DNA of 64,000 bases, from positions 3,410,001 through 3,474,000 of the forward strand of contig NZ_CP104307.1 of the NCBI RefSeq assembly GCF_025252405.1, in the 5' to 3' direction. The number at the start of each line of letters is the position of its first letter. Within the stretch, counting starts at the first letter, position 1. The translations under genes were made by a program, and so were the position numbers. Below are positions 51,421-60,348 of this stretch, in pieces. The DNA is from Flavobacterium sp. TR2. GTDB lineage: Bacteria > Bacteroidota > Bacteroidia > Flavobacteriales > Flavobacteriaceae. The notes beneath the pieces were generated by a model, which saw only the letters and a list, made by a program, of their open reading frames with translations, was not told the DNA's origin and made no database searches.

Positions 51421-52020
51421 ATGAAGAAAAAATTACTTCTAAGTTTATGGTTTACACTTTTACTTCTATCGATTGGCTACTTGTTTTGGCAGAATGAATT
51501 TAAATACAGTCTTCCAACTCCAATTCCTAAGAATTATCACGCTATTGCAATGGGATCAAAAATAGAACTGGGTCCGTGCTGTGCCTTTGATAATAAGCCT
51601 ATTTTTATTCATTTTTTTAATCCCGAATGCCCATGTTCGCGATTTAATGTGCCTCATGTAAGCGATTTGATAAAAAAATATGGTGATCAGATCAATTTTA
51701 AAATTGTGGTGTTAAACAAACAGAAGAAATTTACGATTGATGAAATCCAGCAAAAGTTTGACGCTGAAATTCCAGTTTATTTTGATGAAACAATTGCTAA
51801 AAAATGTGGCGTTATTTCGACACCTCAAGCTGTTTTGCTAGATCAGTCGCATAATTTGTATTTCAGAGGCAATTACAATAAGTCGAGATATTGCACAGAT
51901 GCGCAAAGCAATTATGCCCAAATGGCGATTGATTCTCTTCTGAGACGAAAAGTCACCCCATCTTTTAACGCTTTAGCTCTTAGAGCGTACGGATGTTCAT
52001 TACCAAAATGCACTAAATAA
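51421..52020 (+). CDS. Membrane-anchored thioredoxin-like protein
   Basis: 199 aa. One N-terminal span (4-22), then a thioredoxin-fold region with FIHFFNPECPCSRFNVPH (a C-x-C site) and cis-Pro segment GVISTPQAVLLD. Extra Cys pairs occur at GPCCAF and near the C-terminus. It should face the periplasm. Predicted to take part in thiol exchange or peroxide reduction. It is followed 29 bp later by a sensor-like membrane protein. Confidence 0.85.
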   Translation: MKKKLLLSLWFTLLLLSIGYLFWQNEFKYSLPTPIPKNYHAIAMGSKIELGPCCAFDNKPIFIHFFNPECPCSRFNVPHVSDLIKKYGDQINFKIVVLNKQKKFTIDEIQQKFDAEIPVYFDETIAKKCGVISTPQAVLLDQSHNLYFRGNYNKSRYCTDAQSNYAQMAIDSLLRRKVTPSFNALALRAYGCSLPKCTK

Positions 52021-52049
52021 CTATTTCCAAAACCCAAAAACTAAAACCT

Positions 52050-52904
52050 ATGAGAACAAAAGCTAGCTTAAACGAACAAGATTATCTGCACAGTTTTATG
52101 TCTACAATGACGCAAAAATCAGATACGATTATTAATTATGTACTTGCAGTATATTTTCTTCTGGGTATCGGACTGTCTTTTAAATACGATACTTTTGAAA
52201 TTGGCGTTGGCGTGGGAACATTAAACCTTTTGCTTTATTATTCGGCCAAATTTTTCATGAAAAATTCTAAATTTTACCAGTACGTCTTATCAGTTGTTCT
52301 GGCTATTTTTATGGCGCAGTACATTTATCAGATGCACGGTATGTTCGAAATGCATTTTACGGTATTTATTGCCAGCACCATTTTGATCATTTATCAGAAC
52401 TGGAGGCTCCAAATTCCGCTTACCTTGCTGGTTGTACTGCATCATGCGGGATTGGCTTATCTGCAAAACTATATTTATAATGATGCAAATGGACTTCAGG
52501 TTTATTTTTCTCAAGTAAATTTTGATCTAGAGACTTTAATTATCCATACCGTTTTGGCAGCTGTAGTATTTTTTATGAATGGCTACTGGGCTTACTATTT
52601 CAAAGAACATAGCGAGAACCATATCTCCAAAATTTCAGATGAATATGAATTGGAAAACATGAAATTGGCTTCTGCAAAATACAGCTCTATGTCGGCAACA
52701 AAAGATTACAATGATTTTATCCACAGAACTACTTTAGATTTAAAACTGCCCGTAAATTCTGTTTTAAAACTTATTGATGTTTCAAAAGGGCATACCGACA
52801 ATGATAAATTGCTGAGCTATCTCGAAATGATGAGAGAAAGCGCCAAAAAAATTGATGATTTGGTTAATGATATTCACGTAAAATCTACAAATAGCAGGAG
52901 TTAG
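52050..52904 (+). CDS. Five-span sensor-like membrane protein with kinase-type dimerisation remnant
   Basis: 284 aa. Five membrane spans (about 25-185) contain the histidine-rich segments MHGMFEMHF and VVLHHAGLAY that mark a 5TM sensor module of some chemoreceptors and diguanylate cyclases. The C-terminal ~75 residues resemble a HisKA helical hairpin (DFIHRTTLDLKLPVNSVLKL), but no ATPase domain follows. It may sense and relay through another kinase, or be a decayed kinase. Adjacent to the Aer-type PAS gene. Confidence 0.75.
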   Translation: MRTKASLNEQDYLHSFMSTMTQKSDTIINYVLAVYFLLGIGLSFKYDTFEIGVGVGTLNLLLYYSAKFFMKNSKFYQYVLSVVLAIFMAQYIYQMHGMFEMHFTVFIASTILIIYQNWRLQIPLTLLVVLHHAGLAYLQNYIYNDANGLQVYFSQVNFDLETLIIHTVLAAVVFFMNGYWAYYFKEHSENHISKISDEYELENMKLASAKYSSMSATKDYNDFIHRTTLDLKLPVNSVLKLIDVSKGHTDNDKLLSYLEMMRESAKKIDDLVNDIHVKSTNSRS

Positions 52905-52997
52905 AATTTAGATTTCAGGTTAAATCAAATTGAAAAAGGTTTAAGGATTCATTTTATATGCTTAATTGAAATGTAAATTAATTTAAATGTAAAATTT

Positions 52998-53600
52998 ATG
53001 GATACCAGATTGCACCGTCCGACACCTTCTGATAGAGAAGTGGACTGGAATAAGAATAAAGTACTGCTAAGTAAAACTGATAAAAAAGGAACCATTTTAT
53101 ATGCCAACGAAGACTTTATAGATGTTTCTGGTTATGATGAATTTGAGCTTGTCGGCCAGCCGCATAATGTAATCCGTCATCCGGATATGCCTAAGGTTAT
53201 TTTTAAATTCTTATGGGATAGCATTAAATCTAGCGAAAACATTCATGTTATCATCAAGAATATGGCCAAAACAGGACGCTATTACTGGGTTGTAACCGAT
53301 TTTAAAATTGTTGCAGACACAGATGACGAGATCGTAGGCTTCTTTTGTACCCGAAAATCGGTTCCAAATGATATTATCGTAAAATTTATAGAGCCTTTGT
53401 ACAAGAAACTTTTGCAGATTGAAGAAACCAGCGGTATGCACGCTTCTGAAGAATATCTGGTAGGGTTTCTGGAAGAGAGAAAGAAAACGTACATGGAATA
53501 TATAGATCATTTGATTGCAACTGGCAAGGACGATAAAAATAAAATAAGCAAAGGCTTATTCAGCGGTCTTTTTGAAAAGAAAAGCGACGCAAAAAAATAA
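52998..53600 (+). CDS. Aer-type PAS-domain protein
   Basis: 200 aa. Residues 20-140 are a PAS domain with the Aer pattern: GYDEFELVGQPHNVIRHPDMP and FLWDSIK followed by RYYWVVTDFKIV. This class usually binds FAD and senses redox state. There is no output domain; the remainder (about 140-200) is helical. It stands 93 bp after the 5TM protein, so the pair could form a split redox receptor. Confidence 0.85.
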   Translation: MDTRLHRPTPSDREVDWNKNKVLLSKTDKKGTILYANEDFIDVSGYDEFELVGQPHNVIRHPDMPKVIFKFLWDSIKSSENIHVIIKNMAKTGRYYWVVTDFKIVADTDDEIVGFFCTRKSVPNDIIVKFIEPLYKKLLQIEETSGMHASEEYLVGFLEERKKTYMEYIDHLIATGKDDKNKISKGLFSGLFEKKSDAKK

Positions 53601-53709
53601 CAATGGGCTATATACTTCATTGTGTCTAATAAAAATATTCACCCCTTTAAATTTGTTCCCCCAGCAAAACTAAATCACATGAATATTAGAGTCCAATGAA
53701 GTATTTTTT

Positions 53710-53796
53710 TAGGTTCAAAGCTCCAAAGGAGCAAAGGCTCAAAGGTTTTGCTTTAAGTTCAAACCTTTGAGCCTTTGTGTCTTTGCAGCTTTGCTA
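53710..53796. repeat. Palindromic repeat of the CAAAGGTTCAAAG type
   Basis: GGTTCAAAGCTCCAAAGG and the opposing CCTTTGAGCC... ending GCAGCTTTGC form an imperfect hairpin of about 85 bp. It belongs to the same sequence family as the array at 42838-43234. Confidence 0.65.
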
Positions 53797-53797
53797 C

Positions 53798-55906
53798 TTA
53801 ACTAATATAATTCCAAATATTCTTCTTCTTGGTCAATTCAATAAAAATCGCTCTCAAAATGGCGTTTTCGGGTTTTTGAAGAGCAGAATCCTCTTTTAAA
53901 ATCTTCATGGCATAATTTCGCGCTAAAGACAAAATTTCTCTATCTTTTACAATATCAGCAATTTGAAGGTTTAATACGCCGCTTTGCTGTGTTCCCATCA
54001 TATCGCCAGGACCGCGAAGTTTTAAATCTACTTCGGCAATTTCAAAACCGTCATTGGTCTGAACCATGGTTTCCATTCGGGTTTTGCTGTCAGAACTTAA
54101 TTTATGTCCCGTCATTAGGATGCAATAACTTTGTTCTGCGCCACGGCCTACGCGTCCGCGCAGCTGGTGCAATTGTGAAAGCCCAAATCTTTCGGCACTT
54201 TCAATAATCATTACACTGGCATTTGGCACATTTACCCCAACTTCAATAACTGTTGTAGCCACCATTATATTAGTTTTTCCATCGGAGAAACGTTTCATTT
54301 CAGCATCTTTGTCAGCAGGCTTCATTTTACCGTGAAGTATCGAAATCGAATACTGCGGAAGCGGAAAATCACGAGAAATGCTTTCGTAACCGTCCATCAA
54401 ATCCTTATAATCCATTTTTTCAGATTCTTGAATCAGCGGATATACAATGTAGATCTGTCTTCCTTTTGCGATTTCGTCACGAAGAAACTTCCAGACCTTC
54501 AAACGATTCGTATCATAGCGATGCACCGTCTGAATTGGTTTTCTTCCCGGAGGCAATTCATCAATAACCGAAATATCCAAATCGCCATACAGGCTCATCG
54601 CCAATGTTCGCGGGATAGGAGTGGCGGTCATTACCAAAACGTGTGGCGGAATATCATTTTTTTTCCACAGTTTAGATCTTTGCTCTACGCCAAAACGATG
54701 CTGCTCATCAATTACAGCCAAACCTAAGTTTTGAAACTGAACTTTATCTTCCAGTAAAGCATGGGTTCCAATCAGAATTTTAAGCTCTCCGCTTTCTAAT
54801 TCTTCATGAATAATTTTTCTTTCAGAAGTTTTGGTAGAGCCAGTCAATATTCGAATATTGATATTTAGCGTTTTAGCAAATTCAGACAAACCAAGAAAAT
54901 GCTGATTTGCCAAGATTTCTGTAGGCGCCATCAAGCAAGCCTGAAAACCGTTATCAATAGCCAAAAGCATACTCATAAAAGCCACGATTGTTTTTCCAGA
55001 ACCCACATCGCCCTGAAGCAGACGGTTCATTTGGGCGTTGCTTCCCATATCAGTTCTGATTTCTTTGATTACTCTTTTTTGAGCATTCGTTAAATCAAAC
55101 GGAAGGTGATTTTTATAAAATGCATTAAAAAGTTCGCCCACTTTATCAAATGGATGTCCTTTTATTTTATGTTTTCGAATAAGATTTTTAGTAATTAGCT
55201 GGAGCTGAATAAAGAACAATTCTTCAAATTTCAATCTGAATTGCGCTTTCGATAAAATTTCAGCACTTTTAGGAAAATGAATATTGAATAGCGCGGCACG
55301 TTTCGGAATCAGTTTTAGCTCTTCGATTAAAAACGGAGGAAAAGTTTCCGTAAACAGCGCTTGTGTTTCCAGAAAAAGCTGTTCCATCAATTTATTGATC
55401 GTACGGTTCGAAATGCCTTTATTAGCTAAAGCTTCTGTCGATGGATAAACGGGCTGCATAGCCGAACGCAAGCTTCTTTCATGTTCGCTTAACAATTCAA
55501 TTTCAGGATGCGCCATACTGAATTGGCTTCCGTAAAGAGAGCATTTTCCAAAAATTACCAAGGGCTCATTCAGCTTTAAACTTTCGCGAATCCATTTGTG
55601 GCCCTGAAACCAGTTTAAGTCCATTTGCCCAGTGTCGTCAACAAAACTCGCGACAAGACGTTTTTTGTTTTTAGCAAACTCAACCGTTTTAATGTTGATT
55701 ATTTTTCCAATAATTTGGACTTCAGACCCCGTATTCTGCAGTTCGTTAATCTTATAATAACGTGTTCTGTCAATATATCGATTCGGAAAAAGATTGACTA
55801 AATCTCCATATTTATGAATGCCCAATTCCTTGCGAAGCAGCTGGCCACGACTCGGACCAACACCTTTTAAGTATTCAATTGGAGTTTCAAGAAGATTATT
55901 AGACAT
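53798..55906 (-). CDS. recG: ATP-dependent DNA helicase RecG
   Basis: 702 aa, full length. Wedge/OB domain at about 1-200, Walker A LLQGDVGSGKTIVAF, DEQH box VIDEQHRFGVEQR, and the TRG/motif VI region HQLRGRVGRG. It remodels stalled replication forks. A long terminator-like hairpin lies immediately upstream of the start. Confidence 0.97.
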   Translation of the reverse strand: MSNNLLETPIEYLKGVGPSRGQLLRKELGIHKYGDLVNLFPNRYIDRTRYYKINELQNTGSEVQIIGKIINIKTVEFAKNKKRLVASFVDDTGQMDLNWFQGHKWIRESLKLNEPLVIFGKCSLYGSQFSMAHPEIELLSEHERSLRSAMQPVYPSTEALANKGISNRTINKLMEQLFLETQALFTETFPPFLIEELKLIPKRAALFNIHFPKSAEILSKAQFRLKFEELFFIQLQLITKNLIRKHKIKGHPFDKVGELFNAFYKNHLPFDLTNAQKRVIKEIRTDMGSNAQMNRLLQGDVGSGKTIVAFMSMLLAIDNGFQACLMAPTEILANQHFLGLSEFAKTLNINIRILTGSTKTSERKIIHEELESGELKILIGTHALLEDKVQFQNLGLAVIDEQHRFGVEQRSKLWKKNDIPPHVLVMTATPIPRTLAMSLYGDLDISVIDELPPGRKPIQTVHRYDTNRLKVWKFLRDEIAKGRQIYIVYPLIQESEKMDYKDLMDGYESISRDFPLPQYSISILHGKMKPADKDAEMKRFSDGKTNIMVATTVIEVGVNVPNASVMIIESAERFGLSQLHQLRGRVGRGAEQSYCILMTGHKLSSDSKTRMETMVQTNDGFEIAEVDLKLRGPGDMMGTQQSGVLNLQIADIVKDREILSLARNYAMKILKEDSALQKPENAILRAIFIELTKKKNIWNYIS

Positions 55907-55923
55907 TCGACGATTAGATTAAT

Positions 55924-55992
55924 AAAAGAGCCAAGAAGAAAGAAAAAAGTCCAGTTTATTCAATATTTCTTTCTTCTCGGCTCTTTTTTTCT
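55924..55992 (-). terminator. Long hairpin directly upstream of recG
   Basis: AAAAGAGCCAAGAAGAAAGA and its complement TCTTTCTTCTCGGCTCTTTT pair over about 20 bp with a ~20-nt loop; both strands end in T-rich sequence. There is no gene on either side whose end it would serve, since recG and 56149 diverge. It may be an attenuator in the recG leader or a remnant. Confidence 0.55.
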
Positions 55993-56148
55993 TTAGAAAG
56001 CGAAGATAGATTTTAATTGGGAATTTTGAAAATGATTTGCTGTTTTCAAGTGATTGAATATTAACTTATCATTAAATCCTAGTTTGTAGACGCAACTATT
56101 TTAAGAAAGTAAAATCTTAATAATAGTTAACCATCAAAAACTTTAATA

Positions 56149-56580
56149 ATGAAAAAAATTGGACTTTTAATTGCGGTAATTTTTTCGCTTGTATCTTGCT
56201 CTAACGATGACAATGACAATAAACCAGCCGAAAGTTATCACGGAAAATGGATTCTTACTAAAATGGGCAGCGGTAATCCCGCTGTAAATTCGATTGATGT
56301 TTTAGAATGGGAGGAATCGTATACTTTCAATTCTAATAATACATTCTCCAAAACAAGAAAGAAAGAAGGCAAAACGATTACTGTTTCTGGAACTTATTCT
56401 GTAGTCAAAACAGCTGACCAAATTCGATTTGAGTTAGTTTATACTAAAGAAAGCGATATAGTTAGCAGCTGTACATCAAAGACAAAAGAAAGTTTATATA
56501 TCATTAATAGTATTGGGAATTTGTATGGAACGTGGAGTATATGCGATGGACCTATACTGGTCTATGAGAAAAAGAAATAA
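56149..56580 (+). CDS. Lipocalin-like lipoprotein
   Basis: 143 aa. The signal MKKIGLLIAVIFSLVSC gives lipidated Cys17, followed by an acidic linker SNDDNDNKPAES. The mature part (YHGKWILTKMG...TFSKTRKKEGKTITVSGTYSV) matches the small lipocalin-like lipoproteins common in Bacteroidota. Ligand unknown. A terminator follows at 56612-56644. Confidence 0.85.
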   Translation: MKKIGLLIAVIFSLVSCSNDDNDNKPAESYHGKWILTKMGSGNPAVNSIDVLEWEESYTFNSNNTFSKTRKKEGKTITVSGTYSVVKTADQIRFELVYTKESDIVSSCTSKTKESLYIINSIGNLYGTWSICDGPILVYEKKK

Positions 56581-56611
56581 TTTTTGAATGCTTACTAATT
56601 CAGATTTTTTT

Positions 56612-56644
56612 AAACTCCGTTTCTGACGGAGTTTTTTATTTTAC
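56612..56644 (+). terminator. Rho-independent terminator after the lipocalin-like gene
   Basis: AAACTCCGT and ACGGAGTTT form a 9-bp stem around five bases, followed by TTTATTTT. Confidence 0.88.
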
Positions 56645-56713
56645 CGCCACTATTTTATTAAATAAAGATAATTGCTAGATTTGTTAGACTATTTAAGATA
56701 TAAGCCCCCAATT

Positions 56714-58486
56714 ATGATTAAAGAAGAGAATATTCCTTTTGAAACAATGGTGTTTTCGGGTGTTACATTCAAAGTGATTAACCGACAGCAAGCCCACGAT
56801 ATTATTGGCGATCTTACCGATTTCAACAATCAGAAAATCTATAATGTTTTTGAAAACACTTGGCGATTTCCAGATTACGAAGAAAATCCGATATTTCTGT
56901 TAGCCGAAAATGATGTCGAAATGGATTTGTTTGAAATGGATTTCAGCACAGAAGAACATCCCGATATTTTTATTTTAGGTTTTATTTTTAAAGGAAATCT
57001 AACCGTTACAAAACTGATCAGTTCTTACGATACAGACAATTCTCCTGCGCTGATTGTGTTAGGAAAAACGACGACAGTAAATATCAATTTGTTCGGGAGT
57101 GTGCATTATTTGGGCGGAGGTTTGCAATGCGACACGCTCGCGGGCGAGTATAATCATGGAGAACTTTTTGTAAAAGGCGATCTTACGGCGTGGCTGATTT
57201 ATAGCGATGATATGCTGTTTCATTTTGAGCGTTTTACAGACGTTCAGGCCATTATAAGCGCCAACAGACCCGATATTTTGATCTGCAGTAATGTTCAAGA
57301 TACTGATGGGGCTATCATAACGGTTGAGAATTATCTGCCTTCAACCCACAAATTGTCTGATATTGTAGAAGATTCTTTTATCGAAAATTCAGATTACAAT
57401 GAAGAAATATTAGGCAATAATTATCTGGAAATATTTAAAGAAGGCCTTTCAATTTTAGATTACGATAAAAAAAATAAATACTTGTATGCTGATTTTCGCA
57501 ATCAGTTTATCAATATGGTCGAAGTTCTGTCTGAAACTGAAGAACAGAAAGAAAACGGAAAAATCGTTAGACATATTTCTGGAACCACGTACTTGTTTAT
57601 TCCTTTTGATTATGAAGGAAAAAAATACAGCCAGATTTCAGAAGAGATTTCGAATGGTTTTGGCATCAGAATGCGTGCTTTATGGTGCCATGAAGACCAG
57701 GAAATTATGCTTATTCTGGAATATCTTGACGAAAACGGTGACCCAAAATACCAATGGATGAACGACGAGAATGCCCCGGGAATTGAGCTTTTCTGCGTGA
57801 AAAATGCTGTCATGAAAACTTTTGAAATATTGACGGCTGAAGTTGTTGAGGAGGATGACGAAGAGGAGGAGACAGAATATTCAGATTACAGCAATAGATT
57901 TTCGTTGGAGGAATTTGCCGCTCAATTTGGCGATTACAATTTGCCAGACGATTTAGTAAAACTGTATGGATTTGAGCAGGAATATGGAGTTGAAACGTAT
58001 TCGGAATGTTTTGGACTTACAATAAATGAGGATAAAACGGGCATAAAAACATGGTCTGAAGAAGAGGAATTCTATAATAGTTTTATCGAATTTGCTGGTG
58101 CAAACGGCTCAGGAAGTTCGTATGCATACTGGATTGTGGATAAAGATTTGAATAATTGCCCGATCGTTGTTTTTGGAGATGAAGGCGGAGTTCACGTTGT
58201 AGCAGAAAACACTCAAAAATTAATTCATCTTCTGACTTTTGATACGGAAATCTCTGTTGATTTTGATAAAGCTTATTTTTATAAAGATGATGAATACTAT
58301 GAAGAGAGCGAAAATATCGAAGAGTTTCACGAATGGGTAAAAAAAGAATTTAATTTGGATGCGATAGAATCTGAAGAAGAAGCAGATGAAATTGTAGCAG
58401 AAGCGCAAAAAAAATACAAGCAGAAATTCAATGATTTCTTAGTAAAATTTGGCATTGAAATTAGTGAGGAAGATGATGATGAATAG
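56714..58486 (+). CDS. Large protein with C-terminal SMI1/KNR4-like domain
   Basis: 590 aa, start ATG 56714; a TTG start at 56672 is less likely. The N-terminal ~190 residues have a beta-helix-like rhythm (GNLTVTKLI, LGKTTTVNI, FGSVHYLGG, ELFVKGDLTAW). After an acidic linker (EEDDEEEETEYSD, about 392-404) a SMI1-type domain follows (LPDDLVKLYGFEQEYG ... VVFGDEGGVHVVAENT). SMI1 proteins are often immunity proteins of polymorphic toxins, but no toxin gene is adjacent here. The C-terminus is acidic. Confidence 0.75.
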   Translation: MIKEENIPFETMVFSGVTFKVINRQQAHDIIGDLTDFNNQKIYNVFENTWRFPDYEENPIFLLAENDVEMDLFEMDFSTEEHPDIFILGFIFKGNLTVTKLISSYDTDNSPALIVLGKTTTVNINLFGSVHYLGGGLQCDTLAGEYNHGELFVKGDLTAWLIYSDDMLFHFERFTDVQAIISANRPDILICSNVQDTDGAIITVENYLPSTHKLSDIVEDSFIENSDYNEEILGNNYLEIFKEGLSILDYDKKNKYLYADFRNQFINMVEVLSETEEQKENGKIVRHISGTTYLFIPFDYEGKKYSQISEEISNGFGIRMRALWCHEDQEIMLILEYLDENGDPKYQWMNDENAPGIELFCVKNAVMKTFEILTAEVVEEDDEEEETEYSDYSNRFSLEEFAAQFGDYNLPDDLVKLYGFEQEYGVETYSECFGLTINEDKTGIKTWSEEEEFYNSFIEFAGANGSGSSYAYWIVDKDLNNCPIVVFGDEGGVHVVAENTQKLIHLLTFDTEISVDFDKAYFYKDDEYYEESENIEEFHEWVKKEFNLDAIESEEEADEIVAEAQKKYKQKFNDFLVKFGIEISEEDDDE

Positions 58487-58494
58487 CAGTTTTT

Positions 58495-58502
58495 TATCTT
58501 TG
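58495..58502 (+). promoter_or_regulatory. -7 element of the DUF1697 gene
   Basis: TATCTTTG, a perfect TAnnTTTG, 16 bp before the start. Confidence 0.55.
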
Positions 58503-58518
58503 CATTAAAATTAGAAAA

Positions 58519-59058
58519 ATGAAAACACATTTAGCACTTTTACGCGGAATCAACGTTTCTGGCCATAATATGATGAAAATGGAAGCTTTGAAAGCGATGC
58601 TTGAAAATCTTGGCTTTCACAATGTGCGCACATATCTGCAATCTGGAAATGTTTTTGTAGACAGCGAAGAAGAAGCCTCAAAAGTTGGTTTTATGATCAA
58701 ACAGGAAATCTTTAAAGTTTTCGGGCACGAAGTTCCTGTTGTTATGATCACAAAAGAAAACTTAGAATCGTGTTTTGCAAATAATCTGTTCTTGAAAGAG
58801 AAAGACATTGACATGAAAAAACTTTATGTGGCTTTCGTTTCGATGGCTCTAAAAAAAGAAAGCATAAACGATTTGAAAATAAGTCAGTTTAAGCCAGACG
58901 AAGCAAGTATTGACGAAAACAGGATTTTTATTAAATATGCTGTTGGTGCAGGAAAGACGCGCTTTGATCAAAAATACATCGAGAAAAAATTAAATGTAAC
59001 CGCAACAATTCGAAACTGGAATACGGTTACGAACTTGCTTAAAATGTATAATGAATAA
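58519..59058 (+). CDS. DUF1697 family protein
   Basis: 179 aa. The family signature ALLRGINVSGHNMMKMEALK and TYLQSGNVFVDS are present at the N-terminus, and NWNTVTNLL at the C-terminus. Cytoplasmic, function unknown. The last base of its stop overlaps the start of the next gene (TAATG). Confidence 0.93.
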   Translation: MKTHLALLRGINVSGHNMMKMEALKAMLENLGFHNVRTYLQSGNVFVDSEEEASKVGFMIKQEIFKVFGHEVPVVMITKENLESCFANNLFLKEKDIDMKKLYVAFVSMALKKESINDLKISQFKPDEASIDENRIFIKYAVGAGKTRFDQKYIEKKLNVTATIRNWNTVTNLLKMYNE

Positions 59059-59459
59059 TGAAAAAATATTTTTGTGTAATCTTCTTTTTGGGACTAAGCA
59101 TTAGTTCTGGAGCATTTGCTCAAACCTCAAAAACAGTTTCGGAAGATTTCAATTCTTTTTTTGCGAAATTTAATTCAGATCCGAAATTTCAAATTAGCAG
59201 AGTGATTTTTCCTTTAAAATACAAAATGAACAATGATGATTTTGAGTTAACGGATTATACCATGACTAAAGAGAAGTATAGAACACTTCATTTGAACAAT
59301 AAAGCTGATGAGAAACATTTGAAAAGAACACTGTCGGTAAAGAAAAGCAAAGCCACTCTCGAGCAGCGCGGACTTGACAATGGCATTTACGTTGATTATA
59401 TCTTTGAATTGAAAGACAACCAGTGGTTTCTGAAAACTTGGGTTGACCAATCTACTTAA
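59058..59459 (+). CDS. Secreted hypothetical protein
   Basis: 133 aa. Signal peptide MKKYFCVIFFLGLSISSGAFA, cleavage near AFAQ. The mature part resembles DUF4348-type Bacteroidota proteins (FNSFFAKFNSDPKFQISRVIFPL), known only as secreted hypotheticals. It is translationally coupled to the DUF1697 gene. Confidence 0.78.
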   Translation: MKKYFCVIFFLGLSISSGAFAQTSKTVSEDFNSFFAKFNSDPKFQISRVIFPLKYKMNNDDFELTDYTMTKEKYRTLHLNNKADEKHLKRTLSVKKSKATLEQRGLDNGIYVDYIFELKDNQWFLKTWVDQST

Positions 59460-59462
59460 CGG

Positions 59463-59966
59463 TTAATCTCGAATCCATTTTTGCATAGCTGGAAAAGGCA
59501 ATTTTTGTTCTTTTTCAGCTTTTTCATTTCCAAGACACAATCCCATCCATTCTAAAAGCGGGAGCCCCATATAATTTCCTGAAGTGAAGTTTGAAATAAA
59601 CCATTCAGAATTGCCTTTATAGCCATTTGAGTGAAATACAAAATCAGCAGGAAGCTGTAAATGATGTAACGCCGCATACGACCATAAAAGCGCAGCAATT
59701 TCGTCGCCCTGAGTTGGCCAGTCTTTAGAAATTTCAGCCGTGCCTACTAATTTTCTTTCAGCCGAAACCGTTACGGCAAGATGCCCGGCTTCATGTAAAA
59801 TATCTCCCGGATATAGCAGTTTATTGTAATCGATATAAATGCAGTCGGGGCCTAAATCTAAACCAGGCAAAAAAGTTTCTCCAAGCTCTTTTTCAAGAAT
59901 AGCGATGCCAATTTCTTCCAAAAAGAATATTACTTTTTTTACTTCTTCATTTTCTTTTAAATCCAT
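59463..59966 (-). CDS. Hypothetical protein with HExxH zinc-protease-like motif
   Basis: 167 aa. The motif LHEAGHLAVT (H58-E59, H62) lies in a helix and matches the zinc site of metallopeptidases. The rest includes GDEIAALLWSYAALHHLQLP and NEKAEKEQKLPFPAMQKW. No signal peptide. Family not recognised; whether it is an active peptidase is open. It is coupled to the lipoprotein gene upstream by a 1-bp gap. Confidence 0.78.
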   Translation of the reverse strand: MDLKENEEVKKVIFFLEEIGIAILEKELGETFLPGLDLGPDCIYIDYNKLLYPGDILHEAGHLAVTVSAERKLVGTAEISKDWPTQGDEIAALLWSYAALHHLQLPADFVFHSNGYKGNSEWFISNFTSGNYMGLPLLEWMGLCLGNEKAEKEQKLPFPAMQKWIRD

Positions 59967-59967
59967 G

Positions 59968-60348
59968 TCAATTTGTTTTTAAAATGCTTTTCTTGATGTA
60001 AATCGTATCTGCATGATGCAAAGCCCCTTTTTTCATTCCACCGCCAAAAGGCTGCATAAATCGAAGGCTTTCTGTTTCGTATCCTTCCTTTTGTATCGGT
60101 TCGTTTACCGATAAAGTGGGAGCTTCGAAACCAAAAAATGTAAATTGGCGATACCTTTTTTCTTTTAATGAAAAATAGCCGTTAGACAGGCTTAAAGTCT
60201 CTCCAACTGTACAGTTTCCAATAGGCTGTTTTGTTTCTGCATCATAAATATATCCCGTAATCTGTGGCCTCTTGCATCGGTTGACCAGACAGCTTTGCAG
60301 AGAAAAAGAAACAAACGTTAGTAAAAAGAGTTTCAAAAAGAGCTTCAT
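59968..60348 (-). CDS. Lipoprotein with carboxypeptidase-regulatory-like domain
   Basis: 126 aa. Signal MKLFLKLFLLTFVSFSLQSC with lipidated Cys20. The mature part opens ITGYIYDAETKQPIGNCTV, the usual start of a carboxypeptidase D regulatory-like beta-sandwich in Bacteroidota surface proteins. It directly follows the PP-loop gene (stop and start abut). Confidence 0.8.
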   Translation of the reverse strand: MKLFLKLFLLTFVSFSLQSCLVNRCKRPQITGYIYDAETKQPIGNCTVGETLSLSNGYFSLKEKRYRQFTFFGFEAPTLSVNEPIQKEGYETESLRFMQPFGGGMKKGALHHADTIYIKKSILKTN

